Shown in pieces: positions 53,596 through 61,549 of a stretch of 64,000 nucleotides of DNA. The DNA is taken from NCBI GenBank assembly GCA_963751245.1, contig CAVVTR010000002.1, forward strand, positions 307,495 to 371,494. Direction: 5' to 3'. The translations under genes were made by a program, and so were the position numbers. Positions within the stretch are counted from its first letter, which is position 1. The number at the start of each line of letters is the position of its first letter. The notes under the pieces are model-generated. The model made no database searches, was not told the DNA's origin, and saw only the letters and a program-made list of their open reading frames with translations. The DNA comes from CAVVTR01 sp963751245 (GTDB lineage: Bacteria; Acidobacteriota; Thermoanaerobaculia; Thermoanaerobaculales; Thermoanaerobaculaceae).

Positions 53596-55111
53596 GCCCT
53601 GTGAACATCGTGCGTGTTCGAGCTGATGAGCGTCTACGCATGGACAGCGACCTCGTTTTCGCCGAGCAGGACGGGCGCCAGTGCTGCGGCCAACGCGGCC
53701 TGAAGGCCGGTCACGGTCGCCCGCAGGCGATTCGAGGTCGAAAGCGGCGAGAACGAGGCGCCGTCGGCGCTCTTCGCGACCGCATTTGCCGCCGTCCGAC
53801 GGCGCCCCAGCGACGCCGCCAGCCGCTTCAGGTTGATCGCCGCCGCGGTCAGGACCATTTGGCGTTTCACCTTCGCCACCCCCCGATAGCGTGCCCGGCC
53901 GAGCCCATGACACGTCTTGGCCTCGCCGAACAGATGCTCGATCCGCAACCGCAGCTTCCGACTGATCCGATACCCTCGCGTCCTCGCCGCGCGCAGTGCC
54001 CGATTGCGTCCGCGGACCCCCAACCGCTTCATCTGCGCCCGGCGTGCCGCCGCGTGCTCGACCACCTTCCGCTTCCAGGCGGGCATCGGTGGCTCAGGGC
54101 GGATGTCGTGCTTGCCCCGCACCGGAATGTGCGCCTCGAGCCCCCGGGCTTCCACCTCGGCCAGAAAGCGCTCGACCCCGTACCCGGCATCCGCCGACAC
54201 CACCTCGATCGTCCCCCCCACGCGCGCGTCGGCCTCATCCAGCAGCTCGGCCCCGGCGTCCCACTCGGCCGAGGTGTGCGCCTGCGTCACCGTCACGGCC
54301 AGCACCACTCGCCCCTTCGTGTCGAGGGCCGCATGGCCAAGGTAGGCAAGCCGCGCACCGGTGCAACTGCCCTTGCGGTACAGCATCGCGTCCGGGTCGC
54401 TCGTCGAGCGGTGCGTCGCGTTCGACCGCGTCTGGCCGCGAAAGTCGGCACTGCCCCCGGGGCGGAGATCATCGTCCGGGGGCTTCCTTGGCGGCGGCGT
54501 CTCCTCCGGCGGGATGAACTTGACCCAACCGCACCGCCCCAGCAGGTGATCCCGCAGCGACAGCGGCGGCTCGATCGGCTCGATACTGCCCATCGCCGCG
54601 TTGGCCTGGATGACGGTGCCGTCGATGGCGACGTGCCGGCCGCCGACGAGCCCCGCCTTGATGCACGCGTCAATGGACGCCTCCAGGATCTTGACCCACA
54701 GCTCCTGCTGCCACCGCTCGTTGCGCAGCTTGACCAGAGTCGTTCGATCGGGCACCGGATCGGACGGCTGGATCCTGCAGAACCAGCGGAAGCCCAGGTG
54801 CATCCGGACCTCGTCGCACAGCCGTTTCTCCGAGTACCCGTACAAGTAGCCCAGAAGCATCATGCGCACCACGACCTCGGGGTCCCACGACCGCCGACCC
54901 TTGGTGGCCGAGTAGCACGACGCCACCTCGTCCCGGACCCACCGGGTGTCGAGCGCCGCATCGAGCGCTCGAAGGATGTGGTTGCGAGGGATGAGCTGAT
55001 CCACGAAGAAGGCGTGGAACATCTCCTCACCCTGGCCGCGGTGGCTGTCACCGAGCATCGCACGTCACCGTATCTGTCTGCAGGAACATGACCTATGATA
55101 CATTACAGGGC
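53596..55111 (-). mobile_element. IS1182-like insertion sequence
   Basis: A single transposase gene bounded by short imperfect inverted ends: GCCCTGTGA at 53596 and its partner (GCCCTGTAAT when read on the minus strand) ending at 55111. The ends are weak, so the limits are approximate. No target-site duplication was found by eye. It lies inside the repeat-rich island. Confidence 0.5.
53634..55058 (-). CDS. IS1182/IS5-type DDE transposase
   Basis: A 474-residue intact transposase: N-terminal FHAFFVDQLIPRNHILRAL and VVVRMMLLGYLYGYSEKRL, GFRWFCRIQPSDPVPDRTTL, the first catalytic Asp in HVAIDGTVIQANAAMG, the second in VVSADAGYGVERFL, and the Glu-containing KLRLRIEHLFGEAKTCHGLG. All three catalytic acids appear present. 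It ends VLLGENEVAVHA. The full-length frame suggests recent arrival or continuing activity. Confidence 0.92.
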   Translation of the reverse strand: MLGDSHRGQGEEMFHAFFVDQLIPRNHILRALDAALDTRWVRDEVASCYSATKGRRSWDPEVVVRMMLLGYLYGYSEKRLCDEVRMHLGFRWFCRIQPSDPVPDRTTLVKLRNERWQQELWVKILEASIDACIKAGLVGGRHVAIDGTVIQANAAMGSIEPIEPPLSLRDHLLGRCGWVKFIPPEETPPPRKPPDDDLRPGGSADFRGQTRSNATHRSTSDPDAMLYRKGSCTGARLAYLGHAALDTKGRVVLAVTVTQAHTSAEWDAGAELLDEADARVGGTIEVVSADAGYGVERFLAEVEARGLEAHIPVRGKHDIRPEPPMPAWKRKVVEHAAARRAQMKRLGVRGRNRALRAARTRGYRISRKLRLRIEHLFGEAKTCHGLGRARYRGVAKVKRQMVLTAAAINLKRLAASLGRRRTAANAVAKSADGASFSPLSTSNRLRATVTGLQAALAAALAPVLLGENEVAVHA

Positions 55112-55650
55112 CCCGAAACGCAACACCCGCGGCGGCGTCGACCCACGTGCCGAGAGTCACAGCCTGGGCGCCAGTGGCGAGAAATTCACAGGGCTTCTAA
55201 CACCACCTGTAGCGTGGATTCCTACAAACGGGAGATCTCTGACGGTCGAGTTCGTCACCTGCTTCGCTTCCTGCTCGACCAAGAGGTCGCCTCACTAGCT
55301 CAACTCGACGCGCTTCTAACCCGGGGAGGCCTTGGAGTGGGCTGACACCATCGTGGCTCAGGGCGGACCGGCCAAGTGCTCCCCTGCGAGTCAGACCTGT
55401 CTGCTCCGCTACTTCTTGGCGGTGGGAAAGACCCAGGGGCTGGACTTGGAGTCGGTCGGAAGGGCGGCGCGGTGCCCTGCTTTGACTGACCCACGATGGC
55501 CTCGAACGCCACCTGGCGAACAGGCCACGAGAGTCAGGGCGGAGCCTCGAAAGCGAGCTACTAACCAGTAGCTATCCTGCTCCCCTCTAGATGCACGCCA
55601 CCATCTCTGAGCAACAACTCCTGGCAGTGACCGACGCGGAACGAGGAGTG
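55112..55650. other. Interval without a recognised gene
   Basis: About 540 bp, lower in GC than the left half of the window. Short frames exist (for example 55332-55571) but none has a ribosome-binding site or a protein-like pattern that I can support. It may contain decayed insertion-element sequence. Confidence 0.45.
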
Positions 55651-55652
55651 AA

Positions 55653-55677
55653 AGGGCAGGGCGAATCGCCCTACCCT
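55653..55677 (-). terminator. Hairpin after the second lipoprotein gene
   Basis: AGGGCAGGGCG-AAT-CGCCCTACCCT forms an 11-bp stem with one mismatch, 20 bp beyond the lipoprotein stop; on the transcribed strand it is followed by TTTCACTCC. A closely similar hairpin follows the paralogous lipoprotein at 57826. Confidence 0.6.
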
Positions 55678-55696
55678 CCCAATCTCGCTCTCGCCC

Positions 55697-56308
55697 CTAG
55701 TTCTCTTGGTAGAGGATCGGCCGTACTCGCGAGTTCACCGATCCAAGGTAAAGTGTTTCGCTTCCGATCCCGACTTGGCCCTCGATGGGAGAGGTCACGG
55801 TCGAGCCTCCGGCGTACACATCCTGAAGGCTGACGCTGGATTCCACGTTGACCGCGACGACCGATGATGAGTACTGGTTGATGAACGCCTGTAGTGCCGC
55901 CGGATCTGAAGAACGATACACAGCAACCTGGTGACCCGAAGTGATGGGCTGAACGGAGGTCGACGCATCCAGCACGACATGCTGCGAGTACGTGATTGTC
56001 TGCCCATTATCGAGTTCTAGCGTGACCGTCGCTCTATCATTAGGACTGGAAGCAGGTGTCCAGAGGTTCGGATCGAACTCGCGTGTTTCGAACAGAGAGG
56101 TGGCTGAGGGTGGCATTGTGGGCGTCACAGAGATGTTCTCTGGCCGGACCCCCCACACAGCCGTCACGGATACCTGCGCATCGGTTGTCTTGTACAGAAG
56201 AGAGAACGAAATGCTGTCCACAAACATGCCGTCACATCCCGTAAGCAGCTGACTGCCGCAAAGCAGGAGAGCTACGGGGACAACCCTCTGCATCTTCAGT
56301 CGGAGCAT
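55697..56308 (-). CDS. Lipoprotein, paralogue of the one at 57870
   Basis: A 203-residue protein with signal peptide and lipobox (LLCGSQLLTGC). After a short unique region it shares a ~150-residue domain with the gene at 57870: ETREFDPNLWTPASSPNDRA, LELDNGQTITYSQHVVLDAS, VAVYRSSDPAALQAFINQY, VESSVSLQDVY and the identical C-terminal theme RPILYQEN. Third gene of an operon with the paralogue and a metalloprotease. Function unknown; being anchored with a protease suggests a substrate, inhibitor or chaperone role, which is inference. Confidence 0.8.
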   Translation of the reverse strand: MLRLKMQRVVPVALLLCGSQLLTGCDGMFVDSISFSLLYKTTDAQVSVTAVWGVRPENISVTPTMPPSATSLFETREFDPNLWTPASSPNDRATVTLELDNGQTITYSQHVVLDASTSVQPITSGHQVAVYRSSDPAALQAFINQYSSSVVAVNVESSVSLQDVYAGGSTVTSPIEGQVGIGSETLYLGSVNSRVRPILYQEN

Positions 56309-56399
56309 TCTCCATTCTCCTTCTCTGTTCGCCTCAGCAGACACCTCCGGAGAGCGGAGCTCCCGGTCTCCGGGCGGGCGTAGCCGCAGCGACTGTGTG

Positions 56400-57866
56400 T
56401 TAGTTGCTAGAAGAGATAACGGTCCTCCACTCTGCCGCAATTGCTTCTCGGCGTCGTGGAGGAAGGTCCAACCGCCACTGCACGGTGGCGCCAGTAAGCC
56501 ACTCCAGGGAGTCATTGGCTTGAAGCCGCTCCCGGAGTGGAACCGCGCCCTGAGGTGCCATGATCAAACTCGCCAATTGTCTCAGAGCCAGCGAACGGTC
56601 CAGCGCCGCATAGCGGAGCCAGAAGAGAGCAGGTAGCCCCCAGCCTGGAGTGTCAGCCTCCCTGGACTCGCACACCATCGCCAGCTTGCGGATGTCCTCG
56701 TCGCGGGCTAACGCGGCCATGGTTCTCCCAAGCTGCCACAACAGGGAATCGGCCACCTCCGTGTCTTCCTCTTCCGCCCGACGGTGCACCGTAGAGAGGC
56801 TGAGGAGCGTAGTTGTGTCAAAACCCCGTGGAGCGCCGAACGTCTCCAAAAGGAGGAGCCCACGAATACGAGCAAGATAGCTTCCCGAAGCTACGAGGCG
56901 CCCCCCCTCAATCCGAAGTGCCGCGACCTTCTGAGCTCCAATGGCCTTCAACTGCTCGAGAGACTTGCCAGTCTGCTGCCTCGCGAGGAGGTCCTCCTGG
57001 TTGAAGTCAATCTTGGTACGGCTCTGCCGGATTCGTAGCAGCAGATCGCGAAGGGGGTCGGCGGTGCCCGCTTTCTCGGCCGCCGTCATCCACCGCGTCA
57101 CAAGCTCTCTTGCTGCCGGGTAGCGCTCGCCCACTTCAAAGGTGATATAGGCTGCTCGCTCAGGATCACGCTTCCTGTACGGGCGCAGCTTCGGCGCGAG
57201 AGAGCCGCTCCAAGGAACAAGCGGAGTCCTTGCCAGTGCTACTGCCCCCGGGAGGCTCTCCTGGTCGAGCGCTTGCGGTGAGACCTGCCTGGCGAACTCC
57301 GCCGCCAGGTACTCGGGGATCCCTTCGCTTAGCCAGTTGTCCCTCAACGGCAGATGCCAGAGCAGCAGGTGAGTCAACTCGTGGGGAAGATTCCAGACGA
57401 ACGCGTCTTGGTTGTATTTGAGGTCAAGCAGCCTGCCTTGGCGGGGAACCAGCAGAACAACTGGCCAACTGCCCTCTGACTGAAACTCGCACGCAAATCG
57501 ATCAGGCTCGCTCGGGGCAGGATACAGGTAGATGTCGACACCCATAGGTGCAAACGACAAGCCCGTGCGTTCTTCGAGCATTCGAGGGCAAGCCGACCCG
57601 AGGCTCAGCATCCTGGTTGCTGCGGCTTCCTCACCAGCAGCGTAATGCACGCGGACCTCGCATTCGCCGACGGTGCAACTCTTCACGAGTCTTCCGTAGT
57701 TCCTGATCTCGCTGAAAGGTACGGCGACCGCGTGAGGACTCGCCACCCTATACCAAGTAAGCGTGATAGTACTGCTACAGCTCAGCTCTAACACCAGAGC
57801 CGAGACAATGAGTAAGGTAGAGAGGAAGGGTGGGGCGTTCCGCCCCACCCTTCTATCGACAGGCAT
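56400..57866 (-). CDS. Membrane-anchored HExxH metalloprotease
   Basis: A 488-residue protein. The N-terminus is a lipoprotein-type signal (LLIVSALVLELSC). The active site is LPHELTHLLLWHL followed by NWLSEGIPEYLAAEF, i.e. H-E-L-T-H with the distal Glu about 20 residues later, a gluzincin arrangement. The ~230-residue C-terminal part is helical with no recognised family. ATG 57866 lies three bases after the lipoprotein stop (TAG TAG ATG), so translation is coupled. A 12-bp hairpin within the first codons could limit expression. Lower GC content and position in the island suggest horizontal gain. Confidence 0.75.
   Translation of the reverse strand: MPVDRRVGRNAPPFLSTLLIVSALVLELSCSSTITLTWYRVASPHAVAVPFSEIRNYGRLVKSCTVGECEVRVHYAAGEEAAATRMLSLGSACPRMLEERTGLSFAPMGVDIYLYPAPSEPDRFACEFQSEGSWPVVLLVPRQGRLLDLKYNQDAFVWNLPHELTHLLLWHLPLRDNWLSEGIPEYLAAEFARQVSPQALDQESLPGAVALARTPLVPWSGSLAPKLRPYRKRDPERAAYITFEVGERYPAARELVTRWMTAAEKAGTADPLRDLLLRIRQSRTKIDFNQEDLLARQQTGKSLEQLKAIGAQKVAALRIEGGRLVASGSYLARIRGLLLLETFGAPRGFDTTTLLSLSTVHRRAEEEDTEVADSLLWQLGRTMAALARDEDIRKLAMVCESREADTPGWGLPALFWLRYAALDRSLALRQLASLIMAPQGAVPLRERLQANDSLEWLTGATVQWRLDLPPRRREAIAAEWRTVISSSN
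57826..57852 (-). promoter_or_regulatory. Hairpin inside the 5' end of the protease gene
   Basis: AAGGGTGGGGCG-TTC-CGCCCCACCCTT is a perfect 12-bp stem covering codons ~5-13 of the protease. It resembles the hairpin at 55653 and lies at a comparable distance after the paralogous lipoprotein stop, so it may be an attenuator left by gene duplication. Confidence 0.55.
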
Positions 57867-57869
57867 CTA

Positions 57870-58511
57870 CTAGGACTCCTGGTAAAGGATCGGCCGCGCC
57901 ACTGCAGTGACGGCGCCGAGGAACACCTCATCTCCATTCACACCGACCCGGTTGTCAATGTGCGTGGTCAACCTTGTGCTGCCAGGGTAGACATTTTCTA
58001 GGATCACGCTCGTCTCGACTGTATAGCCCACGGAAGCATCATAGTACTGGTCGATGAAGGACTGGACGGCGGCCGGGTTGGCCCATCGGTACACCGCAAC
58101 TGCATAGCCTGGAGTCTTCGGCTCAAGCGTCGTCGAAGGATCCAGCACCAACCCAGAGGTGTAGCTTGCCGTCTGACCGTCCGAGAGCACCAGCGTGATC
58201 GTCCCCGAGTCCTCGCTGCTCGGACTCGCCGCGAAGATGGTTGGGTCATACTCGCGGGTCTCGTACATTGAACTGGCGGGTGGAGGCGTCGTCGGCTTTG
58301 GCGTCGGCGTGGGTGTTGGCGTGGCCCCGCCTCCGCCACCCTTGCCACCTCCAGAGAACTTCGCCGTGCCCTTGAAACTCGCCCCGTTGTGTTCCCAAGT
58401 GCCCGTCACCTCGACTGAGTCCGGCTGCAGACTACAACCAGCCATGAACTGCGTGACGACAAAGACGAGCGCTGCCCCCAAGACAAAGCTCAACGACCTC
58501 TTCCGCTGCAT
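57870..58511 (-). CDS. Lipoprotein, first gene of the protease operon
   Basis: A 213-residue protein. Signal peptide and lipobox (VTQFMAGC), a short beta region (VTGTWEHNGASFKGTAKFSG), a glycine run, a threonine-proline linker of TP repeats (residues ~63-76), then the domain shared with the gene at 55697: ETREYDPTIFAASPSSEDSG, LVLSDGQTASYTSGLVLDPS, VAVYRWANPAAVQSFIDQYY, VETSVILENVYPG and RPILYQES. The linker implies that the domain is displayed away from the membrane. Followed immediately by the protease gene. Confidence 0.8.
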   Translation of the reverse strand: MQRKRSLSFVLGAALVFVVTQFMAGCSLQPDSVEVTGTWEHNGASFKGTAKFSGGGKGGGGGATPTPTPTPKPTTPPPASSMYETREYDPTIFAASPSSEDSGTITLVLSDGQTASYTSGLVLDPSTTLEPKTPGYAVAVYRWANPAAVQSFIDQYYDASVGYTVETSVILENVYPGSTRLTTHIDNRVGVNGDEVFLGAVTAVARPILYQES

Positions 58512-58614
58512 GGTGCTTTCCCCCTTCTAGCCTTGACCGCTGTATCGCTGTTGGGTTCCCCGTCGGGAACGTGGTCGTCATCCGGCCGGACTGTTAGGAA
58601 TCCATACGGAAGTC

Positions 58615-58643
58615 ACATTAACTTGGGATCGGCATATTGTCAA
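58615..58643 (-). promoter_or_regulatory. Sigma-70-like promoter of the lipoprotein-protease operon
   Basis: On the minus strand TTGACA (58643-58638), a 17-bp spacer and TAATGT (58620-58615) lie about 100 bp upstream of the first lipoprotein gene in an AT-rich stretch. Confidence 0.6.
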
Positions 58644-58685
58644 GTCCGTGGATGCGAATAGACAATCGTGTCACAATAGTGAACT

Positions 58686-58970
58686 AGAAGTGCCAGGTAC
58701 GCAAGAAGTGGAATTGTGGTAGGTTGACGATGAGAGCCAGACGATGCCGAGACGACCGCGGGAGTTCGTGGAAGGGGCGATCTATCACGGTTACAACCGG
58801 TTCGCTCGGGGGGCGGACGTCTCCGCCGACGGGCTCGAGGCGAAGCGGTTTCTCGAGTTCCTTGCCGAGACGCGGGATCGAGACGGGCTGACGATCCTGG
58901 CCTAGTGCCTGATGTCGAACCACTACCACCTGGCGGTGCGCGTGGGGACGGTCTCGCTCGCCAACATGGG
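58686..58970 (+). pseudogene. REP-associated tyrosine transposase, nonsense-mutated and truncated
   Basis: The ATG at 58744 opens PRRPREFVEGAIYHGYNRFA, then AKRFLEFLAETRDRDGLTILA, a TAG at 58903, and CLMSNHYHLAVRVG, which holds the H-x-H of the Y1 family. The stop replaces what is normally a tryptophan in this position (TGG to TAG). After VSLAN the dispersed repeat at 58969 begins and the C-terminal tyrosine region is missing. The 58 bp before the ATG carry GTGCCAGGTACGCAAG, which with the first codons recurs at 61190-61268 and 63922-64000. Confidence 0.8.
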
Positions 58971-59071
58971 TACCGTGTATAACCATTTCACCATCTTGGG
59001 TAGCCGTCGAGGAACCCGGGCGGCCGGGAGCCAGCCGTCCGTGGGGAGTGGTCAAATGGTGAAGCACGGTA
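58969..59071. repeat. Dispersed repeat, copy B
   Basis: The same ~100-bp block as at 53291, here interrupting the transposase pseudogene right after its VSLAN codons. Its ends carry inverted TTTCACCATTT-type sequence. Confidence 0.65.
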
Positions 59072-59163
59072 GCCGTAGATCCTTCGCAGCGCGTCTGGAG
59101 GAGCTCGATGAACAGTTCGTGTCCGCAGTCGAGGGCAGGGCAGCTGCCTCGTAAGTCCACTTA

Positions 59164-59976
59164 GTGCGTACCTGGTTCCTCTCCTGTACGATGCCAGTAC
59201 CCTCGAGCCGCGGGAGGAAAGATCGTCATGATCGTTGGGCCTGGCACCTATACGACATAGACACGGTCTGGATGCTCCACGCCACTGACCAAGTTGGTAG
59301 CTTCGGCCATGAGGCTTGCTTGGATGCCGTCGCTCACGAGTGGGGACACGGCGTAGTCAAGTACAATACGGACTTCGGCTCCTTGGCATGTTACCCCGGT
59401 TGCACGTGGAGCAATTCAGCGGAAGGGGCTGGTTTTCACGAGGGGTTCGCCGATGTGGTTGCGCACATCGTCGAGAGGAGGAACGGCAGCTACGCTGCAA
59501 CTGGGAGCGCTGACTGGACGATAGGATCAGGATGCTGGGTTGGAACCCTGGCCGCCTATCAGCGTCACGCAGACTCCTACCAGACAGACCACTGTTTCTA
59601 CCGCGGCCAGTCCATTTCTGGAGCCGCGTGCCCCAGCATCTCCGTCACTGATCCCCACCGGAGGGGCCACATGCTGAGCGTCGCACTCCGGATGTTCCGG
59701 GACGGAGGAGAGAATCCCGCGTGTTCGGTAGTTTCTCCCGAGCCGGACGTCTGCGACGTGCCGGCTGTTTCCGGTCAAGGAGCCGATGCCGACGTCTTCT
59801 TCCTTTCGGCGATGACTAACGTGCCCGAGGACTCCGATTGGTGCGACATCCGCGACTACATCGTGGCAACCGCAGGCATCTTCGGACCGACACTGCAGAC
59901 AGCCGCCAGACGCGCCTTCGGGCAGATTGGCTACCCGAAGGGAATCGATGGCATCCAGGACTACACTTGCCCATGA
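59164..59976 (+). CDS. 5'-truncated gluzincin metalloprotease
   Basis: A 270-residue frame whose first ~29 residues are encoded by repeat sequence (59186-59253). Genuine protein begins near YDIDTVWMLHATD. The zinc site is AVAHEWGHGV (H58, E59, H62) with GFHEGFADVVAH (E93), the pattern of thermolysin/fungalysin-like peptidases. Several cysteines (CYPGCTW, CWVG, CFY) suggest disulfides and secretion. The signal peptide, propeptide and N-terminal half of the catalytic domain are absent, and no ribosome-binding site precedes the GTG, so it is probably a broken gene even though the remaining frame is intact. Confidence 0.65.
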   Translation: MRTWFLSCTMPVPSSRGRKDRHDRWAWHLYDIDTVWMLHATDQVGSFGHEACLDAVAHEWGHGVVKYNTDFGSLACYPGCTWSNSAEGAGFHEGFADVVAHIVERRNGSYAATGSADWTIGSGCWVGTLAAYQRHADSYQTDHCFYRGQSISGAACPSISVTDPHRRGHMLSVALRMFRDGGENPACSVVSPEPDVCDVPAVSGQGADADVFFLSAMTNVPEDSDWCDIRDYIVATAGIFGPTLQTAARRAFGQIGYPKGIDGIQDYTCP

Positions 59977-60178
59977 AACCTTAACCTGGGTCGGGCTGCC
60001 GCGACATTACTACCAATCTGGGGTCGAGGCACTTAGTCGCACAGAAGGCTAAACCTACCCATGCTGCCAAGCGTTAAGCCGAGGGGTCTGCAGAACAGCA
60101 GGCCCCTCGAACGTAAGTCCTCGCCCTACCCCAAGGGTATGTCTTGACTGAATGGCTGAGGATCTGCGTCGAGCCCGA

Positions 60179-60285
60179 TCAGGTGACGTTTTTCGGAAGT
60201 GTGGCAGTGCCGGGCGAGGCGATCGCGCGGCGGGTGGCCTCGAGCACGTAGCGGTGCGGGTCGACACCGGCGAGCTTTGTATTGG
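60179..60285 (-). pseudogene. IS66 transposase C-terminal remnant
   Basis: The minus-strand frame TKLAGVDPHRYVLEATRRAI and then ASPGTATLPKNVT before TGA matches the usual end of IS66 TnpC proteins. It is cut off on its upstream side by the repeat left end at 60285-60310. Confidence 0.55.
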
Positions 60286-60571
60286 TACCGCGTTTCACCA
60301 TTTCACCTTTTTCGATCGGCACCGAGCTGAGAGTCTGCTGAGCCAGCGCACCATTTCCTCGCATATTACGCGACCGAGACTGCTACCTACGCAATCGGTG
60401 GAATGACCACCCCCGCTTTGCCCCTGAGCCCCGCCACCCAGCTCGCCCGCTCCCTTCACCTCCCAACCGCCCCCGCCGACACCGGCGGAATCCCTGCCGC
60501 CTCGACCGCCCTGTTGAACGCGGCCACGTCCGTGGCCTCCACCTCCGCGAGCTTCGCGACGATGGCGTCGA

Positions 60572-60590
60572 TTGCGTACCTGGCACTTCT
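60572..60590 (+). repeat. REP-like boundary sequence
   Basis: TTGCGTACCTGGCACTTCT, identical to 61250-61268 and 63982-64000 and inverted at 58686-58704. It marks the exact point where the partial RHS copy joins an unrelated reading frame (IDAIVAKLAEVEATDVAAF, minus strand). Confidence 0.65.
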
Positions 60591-61179
60591 AACCGATGCG
60601 ATGGTCCCCTCCTTGAGCCGGCTCACCAGGTCGTAGATGTAAGTGTCCGAGCCCATGGCGAAGATGTTACCAGCCCCATCGTACCGATAGGTCCCCGTCG
60701 TCCACAGGGTGCCGAGAACGGGCAGCGTTGGCCGACACCGAGGCCGGCCGCTTCATGGCGTGAGGATCCGCGCCGTAGACGTCCTGCAGGGCGTTGCCGT
60801 GGGTCACCGTGTTGACCATTTCATTGTCATGATACGTGATCGACGAGGCCGAGCGCTCCCGCTCAGACATACGCTCGCATTCGGCCGCCGCTGCATCCGC
60901 GTCCGCGGCGTTGCGCTCCCTGCGGCGTATCGCCTACCGATACGCCTCGGTCGTGCGCCTTGCGGACGCGGCGCATCGCCGCCCTCGGTGCGTGACCGTA
61001 TCTCTGACCGGGAGCGCTGAGCCGGTCGCGCCCTCGTGCACCCGGGTGAGGGCGCCGTTGGTGACGTCGTAGGTCACCGTGCGGGCCGGGCCCACCCCGG
61101 CCAGCTGCGGATAGGTCACCGTGGCGGGCAGGCCGAGGTCGTTCCAGGTGAAACTCTCCGTGAACGTGGTAGACCATCC
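60591..61179 (-). pseudogene. Partial second copy of the RHS gene
   Basis: Minus-strand segments match the RHS gene at 62124: TTFTESFTWNDLG, PQLAGVGPARTVTYDVTNGA, SSITYHDNEMVNTVTHGNAL and MGSDTYIYDLVSRLKEGTIA. Unlike that gene, this copy is split by a miniature inverted-repeat element (60849-61022), shows a frame change near 60725 (SVSANAARSRHP), and stops at the REP-like boundary at 60590. It looks like a duplicated, decaying cassette. Confidence 0.7.
60849..61022. mobile_element. Miniature inverted-repeat element (MITE-like), 174 bp
   Basis: Absent from the otherwise colinear RHS sequence at 63720-63770. The left arm (60851-60873, GAGCGCTCCCGCTCAGACAT and three more bases) and the right arm (60998-61020, inverted) match at 20 of 23 positions. 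The inside contains a further palindrome (CGTATCGCCTACCGATACG, 60922-60940). It has no coding capacity. At the junction it replaces GAAATT of the intact copy. Confidence 0.65.
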
Positions 61180-61189
61180 CCTCCACGAA

Positions 61190-61268
61190 CACCCGCGGAC
61201 GCCTCGGCATCGTCTGGCTCTCATCGTCAACCTACCACAATTCCACTTCTTGCGTACCTGGCACTTCT
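61190..61268 (-). repeat. Transposase 5'-end/REP fragment, copy 2
   Basis: Reads on the minus strand as the REP-like sequence, a short leader and the first codons of the REP-associated transposase (PRRPRVFVEGMVYH), then passes directly into RHS coding sequence in another frame. The same junction occurs at 63898-64000. Confidence 0.7.
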
Positions 61269-61459
61269 ATCGTCATCCCGAGCCGGTCGGCGATGCAGCC
61301 ATGCGATTCGCCGTCGGCGCTGCAGGTCACGGCGTACGCGACGATGCGCGCGCGCAGATCAACCGGGCAGCGCCATCGCTGGCGTCCGGCCCGTTGCTGC
61401 TCCTTGGCAAGCTCGTCGGAGAGGTCCTGGCCCTGCTCGATGATCCGTTCGTCGTCCAT
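61269..61459 (-). pseudogene. IS66 TnpA-like HTH gene, truncated
   Basis: From ATG 61459: DDERIIEQGQDLSDELAKEQ, then RWRCPVDLRARIVAYAV and DGESHGCIADRLGM, the start of a helix-turn-helix like that of IS66 accessory protein TnpA. It is cut exactly at the REP-like boundary at 61268 before the rest of the HTH. With the TnpC tail at 60179 it suggests an IS66-type element whose middle has been replaced. Confidence 0.5.
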
Positions 61460-61549
61460 CCCGGGAGCATCGCCGGGCAACCGATTCAGATCAAGACGGG
61501 GTACGGCGAGGAGATACGGTTCTGAGCCTGGCAAAAAGCAGAGAAGAAG

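Noticed and set aside
58684..59160. A 158-codon minus-strand frame ending in LPQFHFLRTWHF
   Set aside because: It is the reverse reading of the transposase pseudogene plus repeats; the same end appears wherever the REP-like sequence is read backwards.
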